A stretch of 64,000 nt of DNA from Cymodocea nodosa (GCA_036874045.1 CM072341.1:8506501-8570500); one strand, 5' to 3'. Counted from the first letter of the stretch, positions 10,345-22,416 are shown. Notes: generated from the sequence alone by a model not told the origin. Numbers and translations: made by a program.

Positions 10345-11085
10345 CCTTGGCAATATTCTTTTATCTGTAATAGCTTCAGCCATGTTTTTCCACTGTGTAG
10401 TTCTTTTTGCAAAGTTTTCTAAATATGCCCATGCTTCTTCACTACACAGTTTTAAAAATCCATTCTAACAAGTAGATTCTAGTAAAGATTTCGTTGAAAC
10501 ATCTATGCCTTCACAAATTATACCTATTAATTGTGCTTTATTCATTGCATAATGTGGGCATTGAGTCAGTAAATCTTTAAATCTTTCAAAATATTTCTAG
10601 AATGATTCTCCCGGTTTTTGGCTACACATTAGTATTTCCTTTTTCTTTTTAATCGTTTGATGTGTTGGATAATATTTTTCCAGAAAAATAGAGCAAAATT
10701 CAATCCATGCAGAAATTGAATCAGGCGACAAAGTATATAACTATCTCTTAGCTGTATCTTTTAAAGCAAAATGGATATATCTAAGTTTAATAGCATCAAT
10801 ACTCATGTTCGGCATTTTTATCATTTGACAAACTTCGTTAAATTCTCTAAGGAAATAATAGGCATCTTCTCTTTCTAATCCATGAAAGTGTGGCAATTGA
10901 CTAATATAATTAGATTTCAATTCAAACCTATCTCCCTCAAAGTTTGGCAATCGAATACATGAAGGTTCATCAACTAATTCAGGATACAAAATTTTCCTTA
11001 ATGGTTTTTCTACTAGAGTAGTCATATCTTCGTTCTCTTTTAAATAAAGGTTAGCTGCACCCCTAAGGATTTCGTTAAAGTCCAA
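10345..11085 (-). pseudogene. Athila-type gag-like ORF of element E (partial)
   Basis: This is the minus-strand counterpart of 3913-4600, with FELKSNYISQLPHFHGLEREDAYYFLREF and IKLRYIHFALKDTAKR in the first 115 residues. The matching FERFKDLLTQCPHY-type segment lies further left. The ORF is cut at 10340 by the insertion of E2. As in E2, it lies downstream of pol and of the env-like ORF in the element's own direction. In intact relatives it is the capsid protein. It is broken here. Confidence 0.8.
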
Positions 11086-12465
11086 TTCAGAAAATATTTC
11101 AGTATGCCACTGTGTTGAATAATCCTATGTAGGTGTTCTTACTAATCGTTTAGTGCTAGGAGAACAAATCCATGTGCTCATAAACTCTTAACATAAAGTA
11201 AAATAGTAGAAGATTAATTACATACTAGTCTAATGCTTTGTTTTCAGTAAATAGTTGTTGATGGATGAAGTTGAATCAGCTGCTTCTCCTTCTAGTTTCC
11301 CAACGAATTTTCTTTCCTTCCTCAAGTGTTGGTAACTCGTAAATAACATTTTGTTCTATATTTATAATGCACGTCCATAAAGCAAATGAATCTCGTTGCA
11401 AGAACATGTCTTGTAACGTGCAGTATGGTTCCTATTTTAATGGATACGTGTTCCACTTCTAATTTCAAATTTCAGTAACCGCTAAACCTACAAAGTTTCA
11501 TTCATGGCTAAAATAATAACTGTTCAGCTTAATCCACGAACTAACCTCGTTGAGTTGCAGTTAACTCAACGGACTAGCTTCGGTTACTGTTTCTAACTCT
11601 ACGAACTAATCTCATTGAGTTACAGCTAACTTAACGGACTAGCTTCGTCGCCTATTTGCTAACTCCACGGACTAACCTCGTTGAGTTACCGATAACTCAA
11701 CGGAGTGACCTTATATTTTATTCTTATTGACCTCGTGGAGTTAAGGTTAACTCAACGGACTTACTTCGTTGAGTTAACACTTAGTAAATTTTTCTAAAAC
11801 TTACTCCTCATATTAACTTCTATATATTTTTTCTCTACATTTTGTCAACTTAAATAAAGTTAAATATATGTCATTAATGCAGTGTTCTAATTTAACTCAT
11901 TTAAATCTAAATATTATATGCATATTTAACTTACAGTTCATTTCCTATTATGTAGAATTTACATTTTACTTTTCAGCATGCAGATATATTCAAGCACTAA
12001 CCAATTATTTTGCATTTAACCATGTCATTCATAAAATTTGTAAATCTTTTAAACAGTCTTACACATCTTTAAACAATTATATAATATTTAATACAGTTCT
12101 CAATTATATCATTCATTCTCAAACACGAATTCAAAAATATATGAAATTCAATCATTCATTTATATGAATAGTTACATTTACATATAGTTAGATATTTTCA
12201 ATACAAATATAAGTAGACGAACAATACAATTAGTCCTTTCTCCTAAGTTCATCTACTTCCTTCTAGAACTTTTCTAGTTGTTGCTCTAATTGATTTATCC
12301 ATTCAACAACTCCTATAATGTCTCTAGAAAGTCTAGATACCTCAACAGCTACAACATTATAATTTTTGTATTCCTTCACTAAAACGACTCTAGATCTTAT
12401 CCTTTTGGATGTCTATTTTATGAAGTCAATACTGTCCACCATCAGTAGTGGAATCAGATCTTCAT
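11086..12465 (-). other. Leader and spacer between env-like and gag-like parts of E
   Basis: No gene is convincing here, apart from the end of the env-like ORF at about 12240-12465 (INQLEQQLEKF and KEVDELRRKD on the minus strand). 11520-11780 holds a dense cluster of TAACTCAACG/CGTTGAGTTA pairs. 11790-12230 is very AT-rich, matches 2816-3230 of E2 on the other strand, and contains only chance ORFs. Confidence 0.65.
11520..11780. repeat. Cluster of TAACTCAACG/CGTTGAGTTA palindromes in E
   Basis: Five or so inverted pairs spaced by 35-70 bp precede the gag-like ORF in its own direction. The arrangement corresponds to 3240-3430 in E2, so it is conserved between the two copies. Confidence 0.75.
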
Positions 12466-12470
12466 AAAAT

Positions 12471-14138
12471 TGAAAGGATCAAATGGCACACTAGAGGGGG
12501 GTGAATATTGTCCTAATAAAGTTTATTTTTCTTTTAAAAATTCGTAAGCTGTCGACACTAATGAACCCTGATTAATTGATTTGAAAATTAAACTAGTAAT
12601 GCAAAAAGTAAAGAACACAAAGAGATTTATAGTGGTTCCCCAAATTGGGTAGTCCACTCCTCAAGGCCACAATCTCGAGAATTTCACTAAGTACTTTTTA
12701 AGGCTAAGCACAAACCTTAAACAAGTTACTTTTGCAGGCTAAGCAACAACCTTACAGATGTTTTTAAAGGCTAAACAAAAACCTCACACAAAGCACCAAC
12801 TTTGTGTACTCAAGTCCCTAATCTTGAGCAAATGAAGTATAACACTTCACTCTCTTCACCAAGGCCCCGACCTTGTGAAGGTATACTCACAACACCCTTG
12901 TGAGTTAAGGTTTTAACACAAAAGAGACAAAAGTTTAAAACCAAGAGTCACAGACTCAAAATGAAAACGACACACAAGACCAGATCAACTCCAATGAAGA
13001 GTTGACATAGAAGCTCTAAGGAGAATTCTTGATTGATCTGTAGCTGTTGATCTTCTAGACTTTGTTGTAGATGAATCTTCAAAGTGTTTGCAAAATTATT
13101 GAGCAAACAATTTCTCCTTTCGAGTGTTGAAAAATTCTGTCTTTTTTAGTTTTCTGCAAAATCCTTTTTATTTTTCCTTCGAGATTTGCATAAGTGGAAA
13201 GAATTCTGAAATGGTCAGATGCCTTATGCAGTAATTCATTTCCAACAACCTTCAATCATAATAAAGTTGAAATCTACAATCAAAAGATATCTTGCCACAA
13301 AGATTAGTTAATTAATAATAGTTGCAGTTTCTGTAAACGTAAAATCTTCGGAGGCTTTTAGAAAATCAAAGACTCAGAAAGATAACCTGCCGAAATGTAA
13401 AAACATTTCAGATAGATAGAACTAACATTTCGAAAGACCACTGAAGTCATGTATTAAAATTGAAACATGTGTCCTTCTGAAACCATGCTATAAAATATTA
13501 AAAATAAACTATCCGATAGAGTGGGCATGTTTCGGATACTTATAAAAGATAACTCTCTGATCCTTAAGTCATTTCAGATAGTTACACAGGTAACCTTCCG
13601 AAAAGTCACTTAAGTCAGAAATAATAGAAAACTCAACCATCCGAAGCTTAAAACTGTTTTCGGATACTTACTGAAGATAACTCTCTGATTCTTAAGGGTT
13701 TTCGGATAGTTACATCATAACCTTCCGAAAAGTCACTTAAGTTAAGCGATGAGAGACTAACACGTGTCCTTCAAAAGAAAGTATCCAAAACCGAAGGGAT
13801 TTTGGAGACTTACCATAAAAATCATATTTGGACATAAAAAGACTTAACTCACTGAAGATAAATACTTTTCAGATAGTTACTGATATAGCTGCCCGAAAAG
13901 CCAAGAGAGAGAGACTTAACCATCTGATTTGTCCTATTTTGTTCGGTGGCTTATAGAATAACTCTCCGACCAATACACTATAGACAAAATAACTTGTCGA
14001 AAACTAATTTAAAAGACTTTGAGTACAAAGCACTTAGCCAAGATTCATGTGAATAAAAAGACATCTAAAATATGGCAAAAATAATTAAACCACACATTTT
14101 TCATCATCAAAATTAACTGATAAATAATTGAACTAACA
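12471..14138 (-). mobile_element. Solo LTR of copia family G (1668 bp)
   Basis: On the minus strand it starts TGTTAGTTCAATT and ends CCTTTCA, matching the ends of the G 5' LTR at 49653-51935. It is flanked by the perfect 5-bp repeat AAAAT (12466-12470 and 14139-14143), so it is a clean insertion reduced to one LTR by recombination. It contains many TATCCGAAA/TTCGGATAG motifs (13380-13980). The G LTR at 49653 is longer mainly because it contains a TRIM. Confidence 0.9.
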
Positions 14139-15303
14139 AAAATAATTTCTTCTTTGTTGCTCTCAACTTGGAGATAAAAACTTTGTACCAATTAATTTGA
14201 ATTCTGTTCACAACTACATATGTGGCCCATTTAACAGACTGACTTAGTTCAATATCATGGCCTTGTCGTTGGTAGACATTTTTAATTAAAATGTTAGCTA
14301 CCATGTGTGCTTTACCATTCAAGTGCTTCAATCTGTTTAATAATGGCACACCAAGATTGATAGCTAAATAATCCTTTATTTCCTGTTCTATCTACTTGAT
14401 TGCAGTTGTGTTCTCTAGAATTTCTATCCCTTTATTTTTCAATTCAAAAATATTGTGGAGAAGCTCTGGTGTTATCTGTACATCAGCTTGCTCCATGTTA
14501 GAAATAAACTTTCCTTCTTCCTCTCTCAAGTTTGCATAAAAGCAGGGCACATGATTCTCATATACTGCATCCTCTCTCTATTGAGAAATAAATTGTAGTA
14601 GATCCTAGAACTCGAATAATTCTTTAATTTCTTACATACCGTCCTAATTTACTGGTCAACTGTATATAATATCATAACTCCTAATCTCTTGATATTTATT
14701 GTATGCTTCCTAACTCCAAAAGTGTACTTCATTTAGAACTGTTGCTTCAGCCAAGTCAGGAATTTGAATTTGTTGCTCTAGAGGGGTTTGTTCTTGAATT
14801 TCTTCTTTAATGTGTTGAACTTGAATTTGTTGGAAATGATCCGGAGATTCCTACATTTCAGCTCCACTTTCTATCTGTGGTGGAGAGTCGACAGAACTCT
14901 CCACTCTTCTTTCTTGAATCCTCTTAAAAATTTGCTAAAGAGTCTCTCCTTCTTTTGTGGAATCTATCGAGATATTTCCTTCCTGTTCCATATGCTCTTG
15001 TTTAGCTTCTTGCTCAGTTTCTTCTTCCTCCTTACTACTAATCTACATTGTCACTATTCTTTCTGATTCTGTGGCAGATTGGGATGGAGTCACGAGCAAA
15101 TCAACTTCTGCCCTAATTTCCATTTCTTCTATTTGTAGAAGCTACAAACTAATTTCAGCCTGTTTTCCTTTGCTCTTACTGCTGCTGCTCCTACTCCTCC
15201 TCAGATTTGGATAGCAAGTCTACAAGAATGGGCTCTACAGGCCCTTCTGATATTTTCAACTCAAGTTTAATCTCTACAGGAGCTTTAGGCACTATCCCTT
15301 TTC
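14139..15303 (-). pseudogene. env-like ORF of element E, middle part
   Basis: The minus-strand translation contains PCFYANLREEEGKF, QITPELLHNIFELKN and, near its end, VVNRIQINWYKVFISKL. These align with FYSNLVKNENF, LIFKISGLKN and LLNRIQINWFDVFTFQL of the env-like ORF of copia element C1. The FYANL...V.ITPELL pattern fits the putative plant transposon protein domain (PF20167-like) found downstream of pol in Sireviruses and some gypsy elements. Its function is unknown, and an envelope role is only a positional guess. It is split from its upstream part by C1 and from its end by the solo G LTR, and is otherwise broken as well. Confidence 0.65.
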
Positions 15304-15308
15304 CTTTC

Positions 15309-16888
15309 TGTTGAGTATTTTGTTTTGATGATGTGTGCTAAATGAAAATAATCATATTTGCTCAATTACTATTGCTTGTGAAAAGAAATTAAAATCATCA
15401 ATTAATATAGAAAAAGCTTACTGATATAAATACTTGTTTGTATTGGATCTGAAATTATACTAAGTTAATAACTAGTCATTTCGTTGCATTAATTTCTCAT
15501 TTAACTAAACATTAAGTTAACGTGTGTTTTTATTGAAAAGCATGATATATTTTAAAGTTATATTTTCTGTATCATGTATAGTGCACGTTTAGACAACTCG
15601 TTAAGTTAGAGTTTTGTTCGTATAGAGATCACGTGAGAACTTGTTAAGTTAGAGGCTTAAAGGTTAAAATAGGTCATGTGAGAACTCATTAAGTTAGTGA
15701 GTAAAAGAAGAGACGAACTTGTTATGTTAGTGTTGTACACGTGGTGAAATTATAAGTTACGAATGTTATATTGTATCATGTGAGGTGCACATGTTTAACT
15801 CGTTAAGTTAACATAACTAAACACGTTGAGTTGCTATATTGAACACTAAGGCAATGCGTTAGGTTAGCGTTATAAACTTAAGTTGTTATTTTTGCATGTG
15901 GTAAAATTCTTATTATAAAAACATTTGTTTATTATTGGTTCATTGAGTTATTGTAACACCACGGAGATGGTTCATTGAATTAGCGTAACACCACGAACTT
16001 AGTTTGTTGAGATAGCTATAGTACTTGTAACGTGAATTGGCACATGAGGAACTCGTTAAGTTATATATATACTTGTGTTACTTGTTTAGTTAACATTAAA
16101 GTAACGACTACTTATTACATTGATGAAAAATTTTGGACGAGAAAGTTTATTTTGCAGGAAATTTTTCAAAGATCCAAGACTAATGATTAAACATGTGTAT
16201 TTCGATGAAGGAAAAAGAAAAGATGTGAAGAAGTGGAAAACTGGTAGTGATTAAACGTGGAGGATATGCATGAAATGAAGATACAGTATAAAAAGCATAG
16301 AATTCTCATTGATCAAACTATCCCCGCACATCAAACGAAAAATCTTTTTACGGATCAAACTATCCCTACACATCAAACGAAAAATCTTTTTACGGATCAA
16401 ACTATCCCTGCATACCAAAAGAAAAATCTTTTCAGGGATCAAAAACACCTTTTCGGGGAAAAACTCTCAAGTGGAAGAAAGTTCAGTGAAGTATAAAAAT
16501 GTAAGATTTATGTCACTGAAGATTTGAAGTATCAAGAGAAAGCAAAATCAGTGAAGCAAAGAAAGACTATATATTCATCACTGAAGAATTGCTGAAGAAG
16601 AAAAAGAAGAAGAAATATCTCAAACAGGGAGAAATGTTTTAAATTCCGCAACTTAGTTTTCTCTATTTGTAGTTATGAAATTGTTTAGATGATACATAGT
16701 ATCGAGATATAATTGCATCTACAATTTCTGAGGAGAATCGAATTGTATATTGTAATTGAATCCTTGAATAAAAATGATTTTATGAAAATAGTGTCTCGGC
16801 TTCTTTTTAATTGTTTAAGTTTCAATTATAAATGAAAATGTTGAAAAACATAATTCACCCCCCTCTTGTGTAGCCATATGATCCTACA
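15309..16888 (+). mobile_element. 5' LTR of C1 (1580 bp)
   Basis: It begins TGTTGAGTATTTTG and ends GATCCTACA. The U3 side carries many AACTCGTTAAGTTA motifs and CACGTGA boxes (15590-16110). Further in are three tandem 42-bp units (16311-16436) and about 75-bp imperfect repeats ending ...CACTGAAGA (16500-16610). No real gene is present, but the 42-bp units keep one frame open for a repeated peptide. Confidence 0.9.
16311..16436 (+). repeat. Three 42-bp tandem units in the C LTR
   Basis: GATCAAACTATCCC opens each unit at 16311, 16353 and 16395, followed by ATCAAACGAAAAATCTTTTT. Unit number varies between copies: about two in the 3' LTR of C1 and about two in C2. Because 42 is a multiple of 3, one frame reads DQTIPAHQTKNLFT repeatedly. 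Confidence 0.85.
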
Positions 16889-16890
16889 AG

Positions 16891-16902
16891 TGATATCAAA
16901 GC
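16891..16902 (+). other. Primer-binding site of C1
   Basis: TGATATCAAAGC lies two bases after the LTR end and is two changes from TGGTATCAGAGC, the complement of the plant initiator tRNA-Met 3' end. C2 has the canonical form at 59965-59976. Confidence 0.85.
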
Positions 16903-17087
16903 TTTGTTAATAATCGTTGATATAAAATCGATACCAACATATTTAATATCATTGCTTATTCTGCCTTCCTTGTTTTTAAACAGAAATTAATATCTAAGCA
17001 TACGTTTAACCCTCTTGATTTAAGGTTCAAGGTGTTTTAAAGTTTTAAACTGTTTAAAATCAAATAAGTTGAAAAATCTAAGGTAAG

Positions 17088-18155
17088 ATGGCTATTGGAA
17101 ATGGTAATTTTTCTTTATATGAAGGTCAAAATCTTAATCGTCCTCCTTTATTTGATGGAATACATTTTGAATAACGGAAATACAGGATGACAGTCTTTCT
17201 TCAAAGTATAGATCATAAATTGTGGTTCATGATTTCTAAACCATATACTCCATTAACTACCCCTTATAATACTTGGACAATTACTGAAAAAGAAAATGAA
17301 ACTCTAAATGCTAAGGGCTTAAATATTTTATTTTGTGCATTGAGTTATGAACAATTCAGTAAAGTGTCGGAAAATAAATCTGCTTATGAGGTGTGGCATG
17401 CATTAGAAGTTTCACATGAAGGTACTTCTCAAGTTAAAGAGACTAAAATAAACATGTTGATTCACAAGTATAAACTCTTTAAGATGCATGAAGATGAAAG
17501 TATTTCTGAGATGCTTTCCAAATTTCTTGATATCATAAACTCTTTAAAATGCTTAGGAAAGAATTTTGAACAAAAGGATTTGGTGAGGAAAATTCTCAGA
17601 TCCCTAAGTTCTAAATGGTCTCAAAAAGTAACATCAATTGAGGAATCAAGAGATTTAAATGTTTATACCATGAATGAACTTATAGGAAACTTAACTGCTT
17701 ATGAAGTTCAATTAAATGAATCACTAAGTCAAAACAAACTAAAAATGAAGAAAGAAATAGCCTTTAAAATTAATTCAGATTCTAGTATATCTACTGATTC
17801 TAACGACGATTTGATTTTGCTAACTAGGAAATTCAAGAAAGCATGGAAAGCTAGGAAACAACAAAGGAATAAAGATGACAAACCCTCAACATCAAAGTCA
17901 CTAAATGACAAGAATTTTTCATCCAGAAAGTATGTATGTTACAATTGTAAGAAACCTAGACATCTTTCTCCAAATTGTCCTATAAGGAAAAATGAAAAGC
18001 ATAGTAGGACAAATCAGAAGAAGACGGCTCAGAAAACTCAAAAAAAGTTATACAAGAAAAATGCTTTGAATATCACTTGGGATGACACTCTGAAGAGTCT
18101 GAATCTAAGGAATTATCATCAAAATCTTCACATTCAGAAGGAGAACAAGAGTTAG
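17088..18155 (+). pseudogene. copia gag of C1
   Basis: The start ATGGCTATTGGAAATGG is the same as the gag start of C2 at 60163. The first 150 residues match copia gag (UBN2/Retrotran_gag family): PPLFDGIHFE, YRMTVFLQSIDHKLWFMI, then AYEVWHALEVSHEGTSQVKETKINMLIHKYKLFKM, and a LRSLSSKW segment. A CX2CX4HX4C zinc knuckle (CYNCKKPRHLSPNC) lies at 17937-17978 and binds RNA in intact relatives. A basic tail follows. The frame is nearly continuous but broken. Confidence 0.85.
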
Positions 18156-19340
18156 AAGATGTTGCTCATGTGTGCTTCATGGTAGATGAGTCTGAGGTAA
18201 TATCTGATCCTAAAAGTTATTCAGATTTTAACTTTGATGAATTATTATGTGCTTATCATGCATTATTACAAAAACTTAAAGTTTGTAAACTAGAAAATAA
18301 GAATATTAGAAACTCTTTGTCGATTGTGGAAGAAGAAAATTGTTTCCTGTCTACTACTTTAGAAAAGTTTAAATGTGATAATGAAAATCATGTTAAAGAT
18401 TTGCATAAATTTAGATTTAATGAATGTGTCTTGCATGAACAAATACAGAATATAAATACTAAAAAATTAAAGATAGAATCTGAAAATGAAATCTTGAGAA
18501 AAAATATAAATGAACTTAAATTAGAGATTGATAAATTAAAACTGAGAGAGCTACATTTAAATTATACCATTGAGAAATGAAATTTAAGTCAAACTAAGTT
18601 AGACAAACTAACTAGTACCCCTGCGGTGTCATATAAATTTGGCTTAGGATTTGATTATCCTGAATATCCTAAATCTCAAGCCAATAAAGGATTTATTAGT
18701 TACAGTTCAAGTAAATCTAAGACTAAAATTCCTTTTATCATGAAACAATGTAATAAGTATGTAGAAGTAGGTACTTCAAGGGATGAATCATGTAGTAATA
18801 ATATCAATCAATGTAATCTGTCTAAATGTACTTCTAACATGACTATTAATGTTTCTAAAAATCTTGTTACTTGTTATGGAAATTCAGTTTCTAATGTTTC
18901 TAAAATTTCAAACAATTGTAGTAAATTGGAAATTCAAAAACCCAAGCATGTAATTCAAAACACTAGTGTTAGACCAATTACTAATTCTGCATGTTCTTTA
19001 TCTGAAAATTCTTGTGCAGAAAAAGATTTTGTATGCACTGAAAATTCAAATACAAGTACAAAATCTTGGTATGAACTTACTGAAACATATGAGCATGACC
19101 AAAATAAATTAACATCTGATAAAAATCAGTTTGGTCTTGATTAAACTACATCTGAAAACAAAAAGAATGATTATAAGAGCAATAATACTATAAGTAAGTA
19201 TGATACTAATGATAAGTCTATAGTACTTACAACGAATAAAAATGTAAATGATAATGTTAAACTATTGTTAAACAAAAAAAAGAAAAATGCATTTAATGAA
19301 CTTTGTCCTCAACAACATTGGGTACCAAGAAAAAGTTTTT
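18156..19340 (+). pseudogene. Gag C-terminal / linker region of C1
   Basis: Coding continues between gag and protease. 18170-18580 opens with HVCFMVDESEV-like residues, similar to the VCFMA motif seen in Sirevirus gag, and then forms a Leu/Glu/Lys/Asn-rich stretch with heptad-like spacing, compatible with a coiled coil. 18626-19144 is Asn/Ser-rich and low in complexity (YEVGTSRDES, repeated NVSK). C2 has the same second part at 61340-62029. No catalytic motif is seen. Extended gag regions with coiled coils are known in Sireviruses. Confidence 0.65.
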
Positions 19341-19351
19341 CTTAATTTGTT

Positions 19352-20782
19352 TTGCAGGAGGAAACAACATCAAAATGGATCTTGGACAGTGGAGCATCAA
19401 GTCACATGACTGGACAGAAAAGTCTACTCAAAAATTTTACAAATACCACTAAAGGAAGTGTAACATTTGGAAACAAAAGCAAAGATAAAATAATAGGTAT
19501 GGGCAATGTTCAAATAACTCTAACTTGTGTTATTTTGAATGTACTATATGTAGAAAACCTAAGATTTAATTTGCTGAGTGTTATAAAACTAACTGAAAAT
19601 GGATATTATGTAGTGTTTGAAGATAATGTATGGAAAATTATTGATAAAAATATAGATGAAATTAAGTTTATTGCTAAAAGAAAAGGTTCTATATGTATTT
19701 TATCTTTACCTTCTGATGCAGTTGATTTAAATTCATGTTTGCTAGCTGAAACTAGTGATGCATATCTGTGGCATAGAAGGATTGGGTATATAAATATGAA
19801 ACTATTACATAAACTATCTAGAAAACATTTAGTGAGAGGTTTACCAAAGATTAAATATTCAAAGGACTTTATGTGTGATGCATGTGAGTTAGGTAAACTT
19901 CACAAAAACTCTTTTAAATCCAAAACTGATATTTCAAGCAAGAGAGTCTTAGAACTTATACATATGGATTTATTTGGACCAACAAGAATCATGAGTCTTC
20001 GTGGTAAATGGTATGTATTTGTTTTAGTAGATGACTTCTCTAGATACACTTGGGTATATTTTCTAGCATCTAAGACAAAAGTTTTTGAAAAGTTTAAAAT
20101 GTTTTGCAATCTTGTTCAAAATGAATAAAGTGTCTCTGTTCAAAAACTTAGGAGTGATCATGGTACTGAATTTGATAATGATCAAATGGATAATTATTAT
20201 AATGAGCATGGCATTGATCATAGATTTTCTTTTCCAAGAGCACCATGTCAAAATGGTGTTGTTGAGAGAAAGAATAGATCACTTCAGGAAATGGCCAAAA
20301 CTATGTTAAATGAACATAAATTACCTCAAAATCTTTGGACTGAAGTAGTAAATACAGCTTGTTATGTTATTAACAGAAGTCATTTAAGACCTCATGTTAA
20401 TAAAACTCCTTTTGAAATTATGTTCAATAGGTTTCCAAAAATTTCCAATATGAAACCATTTGGCTACAAGTGTTTTATTCTTAATACTAAGAATAAAAGA
20501 GATAAATTTCAAGCCAAAGTGGATGAAGGAATTTTTGTAGGTTACTCTACTAGAAGTAAAGCCTATAGAGTATATAACAAGACTTCTAGAACTATTAAAG
20601 AAACCCTCCATGTAAGCTTCAATGAAATTTCTTTTAGAGAATCTAAATCTAATGCTAATAATGATGATTTGATCAATTTCCCAAAAGAGTTAGAGATCAA
20701 TAGAGAGATTGAAGATTTATCTGAGAAAATCAAAAATATGAACTTAAATGATCAAACTAATAATGAAAGTGATGGACCTTAA
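19352..20782 (+). pseudogene. Protease and integrase of C1
   Basis: WILDSGASSHMTG, with the aspartic protease motif D-S-G near 19385, opens this section. The GAG-pre-integrase segment contains LWHRR and CDACELGK (second half of the HHCC zinc finger). The integrase core has MDLFGP (first Asp, about 19960), FVLVDDFSRYTWVYFL (second Asp) and, after the SDHGTEF-type segment, FPRAPCQNGVVERKNRSLQEMA (Glu, about 20270). A KPFGYKCF and GIFVGYS stretch with the usual copia C-terminal region follows. In intact relatives these process the polyprotein and insert the cDNA. The region is broken. Confidence 0.85.
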
Positions 20783-21066
20783 GATGTTGATGAGAATATT
20801 GAGGAAAATCAGAGAAATTGGCATTATTCTTCATCACATCCCATTACTCAAGTCATTGGTAATATTAATGAGGGAGTTAAAACTAGAGCTTCAGTAAATT
20901 TAAATAGTATGTGTATGTTTGTGTCTATGGTGGAACCAAAGAATATAGAAGAAGCATTATCTGATGAAAATTGGATAGTGGCAATGCAAGAAGAACTAAA
21001 TCAATTCATTAGAAATGATGTTTGGGAATTAGTCTCTCCACTAGAAAATCAGTCCATAATAGGTAC
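20783..21066 (+). pseudogene. Start of RT region of C1, up to the T insertion
   Basis: The characteristic copia RT lead-in [39 protein letters not shown] is present. The equivalent in C2 (63640-63780) continues without interruption into TKWIFRNK. In C1 element T is inserted right there, with GGTAC as the left target repeat at 21062-21066. Confidence 0.85.
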
Positions 21067-21369
21067 TGTTATTATGTGTCTTGAATTAGTTTGTTACACA
21101 TAGGGGTAGTTTTGTCCTTAGCCACTTGGGGGTACACCTGTTATAAATAGACCCCCAACATGTGCTTAGAGATAAGGTTGAATCTTGTATCCCTTTGTGA
21201 TCACTTAGAGAATCATTCAGTTGAGCTCCATCCGTGGACGTACCCAATTAGGGAACCACATTAAACATTGGTGTTTTTGCATTTGCTTCATACGTTTTTC
21301 CCTTTTGTCTTCTTCTTTCTTCTCCACGAGTCCAAGCTTCTCCCTTTCTGCACTTCTCTTCACATAACA
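21067..21369 (+). mobile_element. 5' LTR of T (303 bp)
   Basis: It begins TGTTATTATGTGTC and ends CACATAACA. A TATA-like TTATAAATAGACC lies at 21138-21150 and probably marks the element promoter, since it is followed about 30 bp later by likely R sequence. It is nearly the same as 23493-23797. Confidence 0.9.
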
Positions 21370-21439
21370 AGTGGTATTAGAGCGAAGCTTGAGGAGTTGG
21401 TCGTGGATTAGGCTTGAAAGAAGAAAAGAAAGATCTTGG

Positions 21440-21860
21440 CCAACGCACAAGCCGACGCCCACGCCCGCGCCCAACGCCTACGCCCGACGCCCACGCCCAA
21501 TGCCCGATGCCCGCGCTTGACGCCCATGCCCAACGCCCGACTCTGACGCCCACGCCCAACGCCCGACGCCTGCGCCCAACGCTCGATGCCCGCGTTCTTG
21601 CCTGCACGATCGTCCACGTCTTTGCCCACGCCAACGTCCGCGCACATTCGCTCGCATTCTTGCCCGCACGATCATCTGCGTCTCTGCCCGCGCCAACACT
21701 CGTGCGTATGTCTCTGCTCGCGCCAGCACCCACGTCTATTCGCTTGCGTCTTCGTTTGTGCCAGCGCCCGCACGCAACTACTCTCATCCTCGCCCAACGC
21801 TAGCGCCTGCGTGCATTTGTCTGTGTCATTGCCTGCGCTAGCGCCTATGCATGATCGCTT
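21440..21860. repeat. GC-rich degenerate minisatellite in the leader of T
   Basis: Short units such as GCCCACGCCC, AACGCCCGACGCC and GCGCCCAACG repeat irregularly, then drift into GCCTGCACGATCGTC-type units. The block is far richer in G+C than its surroundings and has no stop codons in several frames on both strands, which produces spurious long ORFs. It lies between the PBS and the gag ORF. It may be an expanded leader repeat. Confidence 0.8.
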
Positions 21861-22416
21861 GCGTTCCACTCGATGCCAACGTTCATGTATCAACACTTGC
21901 GTTCTTTGTTCGATGCCAGCGCTTGCAGTTTGCTCACGCGATCTTTGCTCGCGACTTGTGTTCGTGACAAAGCATCCGTGGTTGGAATTCTTGTTCGACA
22001 CTTGCGATCTTGAATCTAACAACGTGCACTTGGTCATCTGTCATTTCCATGTTGGTGAAACGACTAGTAAGAATTCCTATCGTAACTTTTGAAGTTTGTT
22101 GTTCTGATTTTGCGGAATTCTTTTTCGGCCTTTTTTGGATAGATCAAGTGTGGTCAGTTCTTTGGAATTCTATAGTAGTTCTTTGGAATTCTTTGAAGTT
22201 CTTTGAGAATTTTGAGACAATACGTGTGATCTTGGCTCATCTTTGTTTGTTTTGGATTCTTTGCGAGTGATCTTTTGAATTTGGTAGCTGCATTTGTTAG
22301 TTGGGATATTTTGAATGAAAGATTCATCCGCAACTTTGGGATAGCAAATTTTGTGCTTATTTGTTGTCCGAATTATTTGGTATTTGCTTGCTGTGTTTGT
22401 GTTGTTCTACTGTCAT

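Noticed and set aside
11868-12167. A 99-residue ORF in the AT-rich spacer of E
   Set aside because: It is Ile/Asn/Phe/Tyr-rich with no domain, and the homologous spacer in E2 (2816-3230) does not keep it open.
14788-15214. Plus-strand hydrophobic ORFs that look like membrane proteins
   Set aside because: They are antisense shadows of the Glu/Gln-rich env-like ORF of E on the minus strand.
21377-22092. Several long overlapping ORFs on both strands
   Set aside because: They are produced by the GC-rich minisatellite in the leader of T, have Arg/Ala/Cys-rich nonsense composition and match no family.
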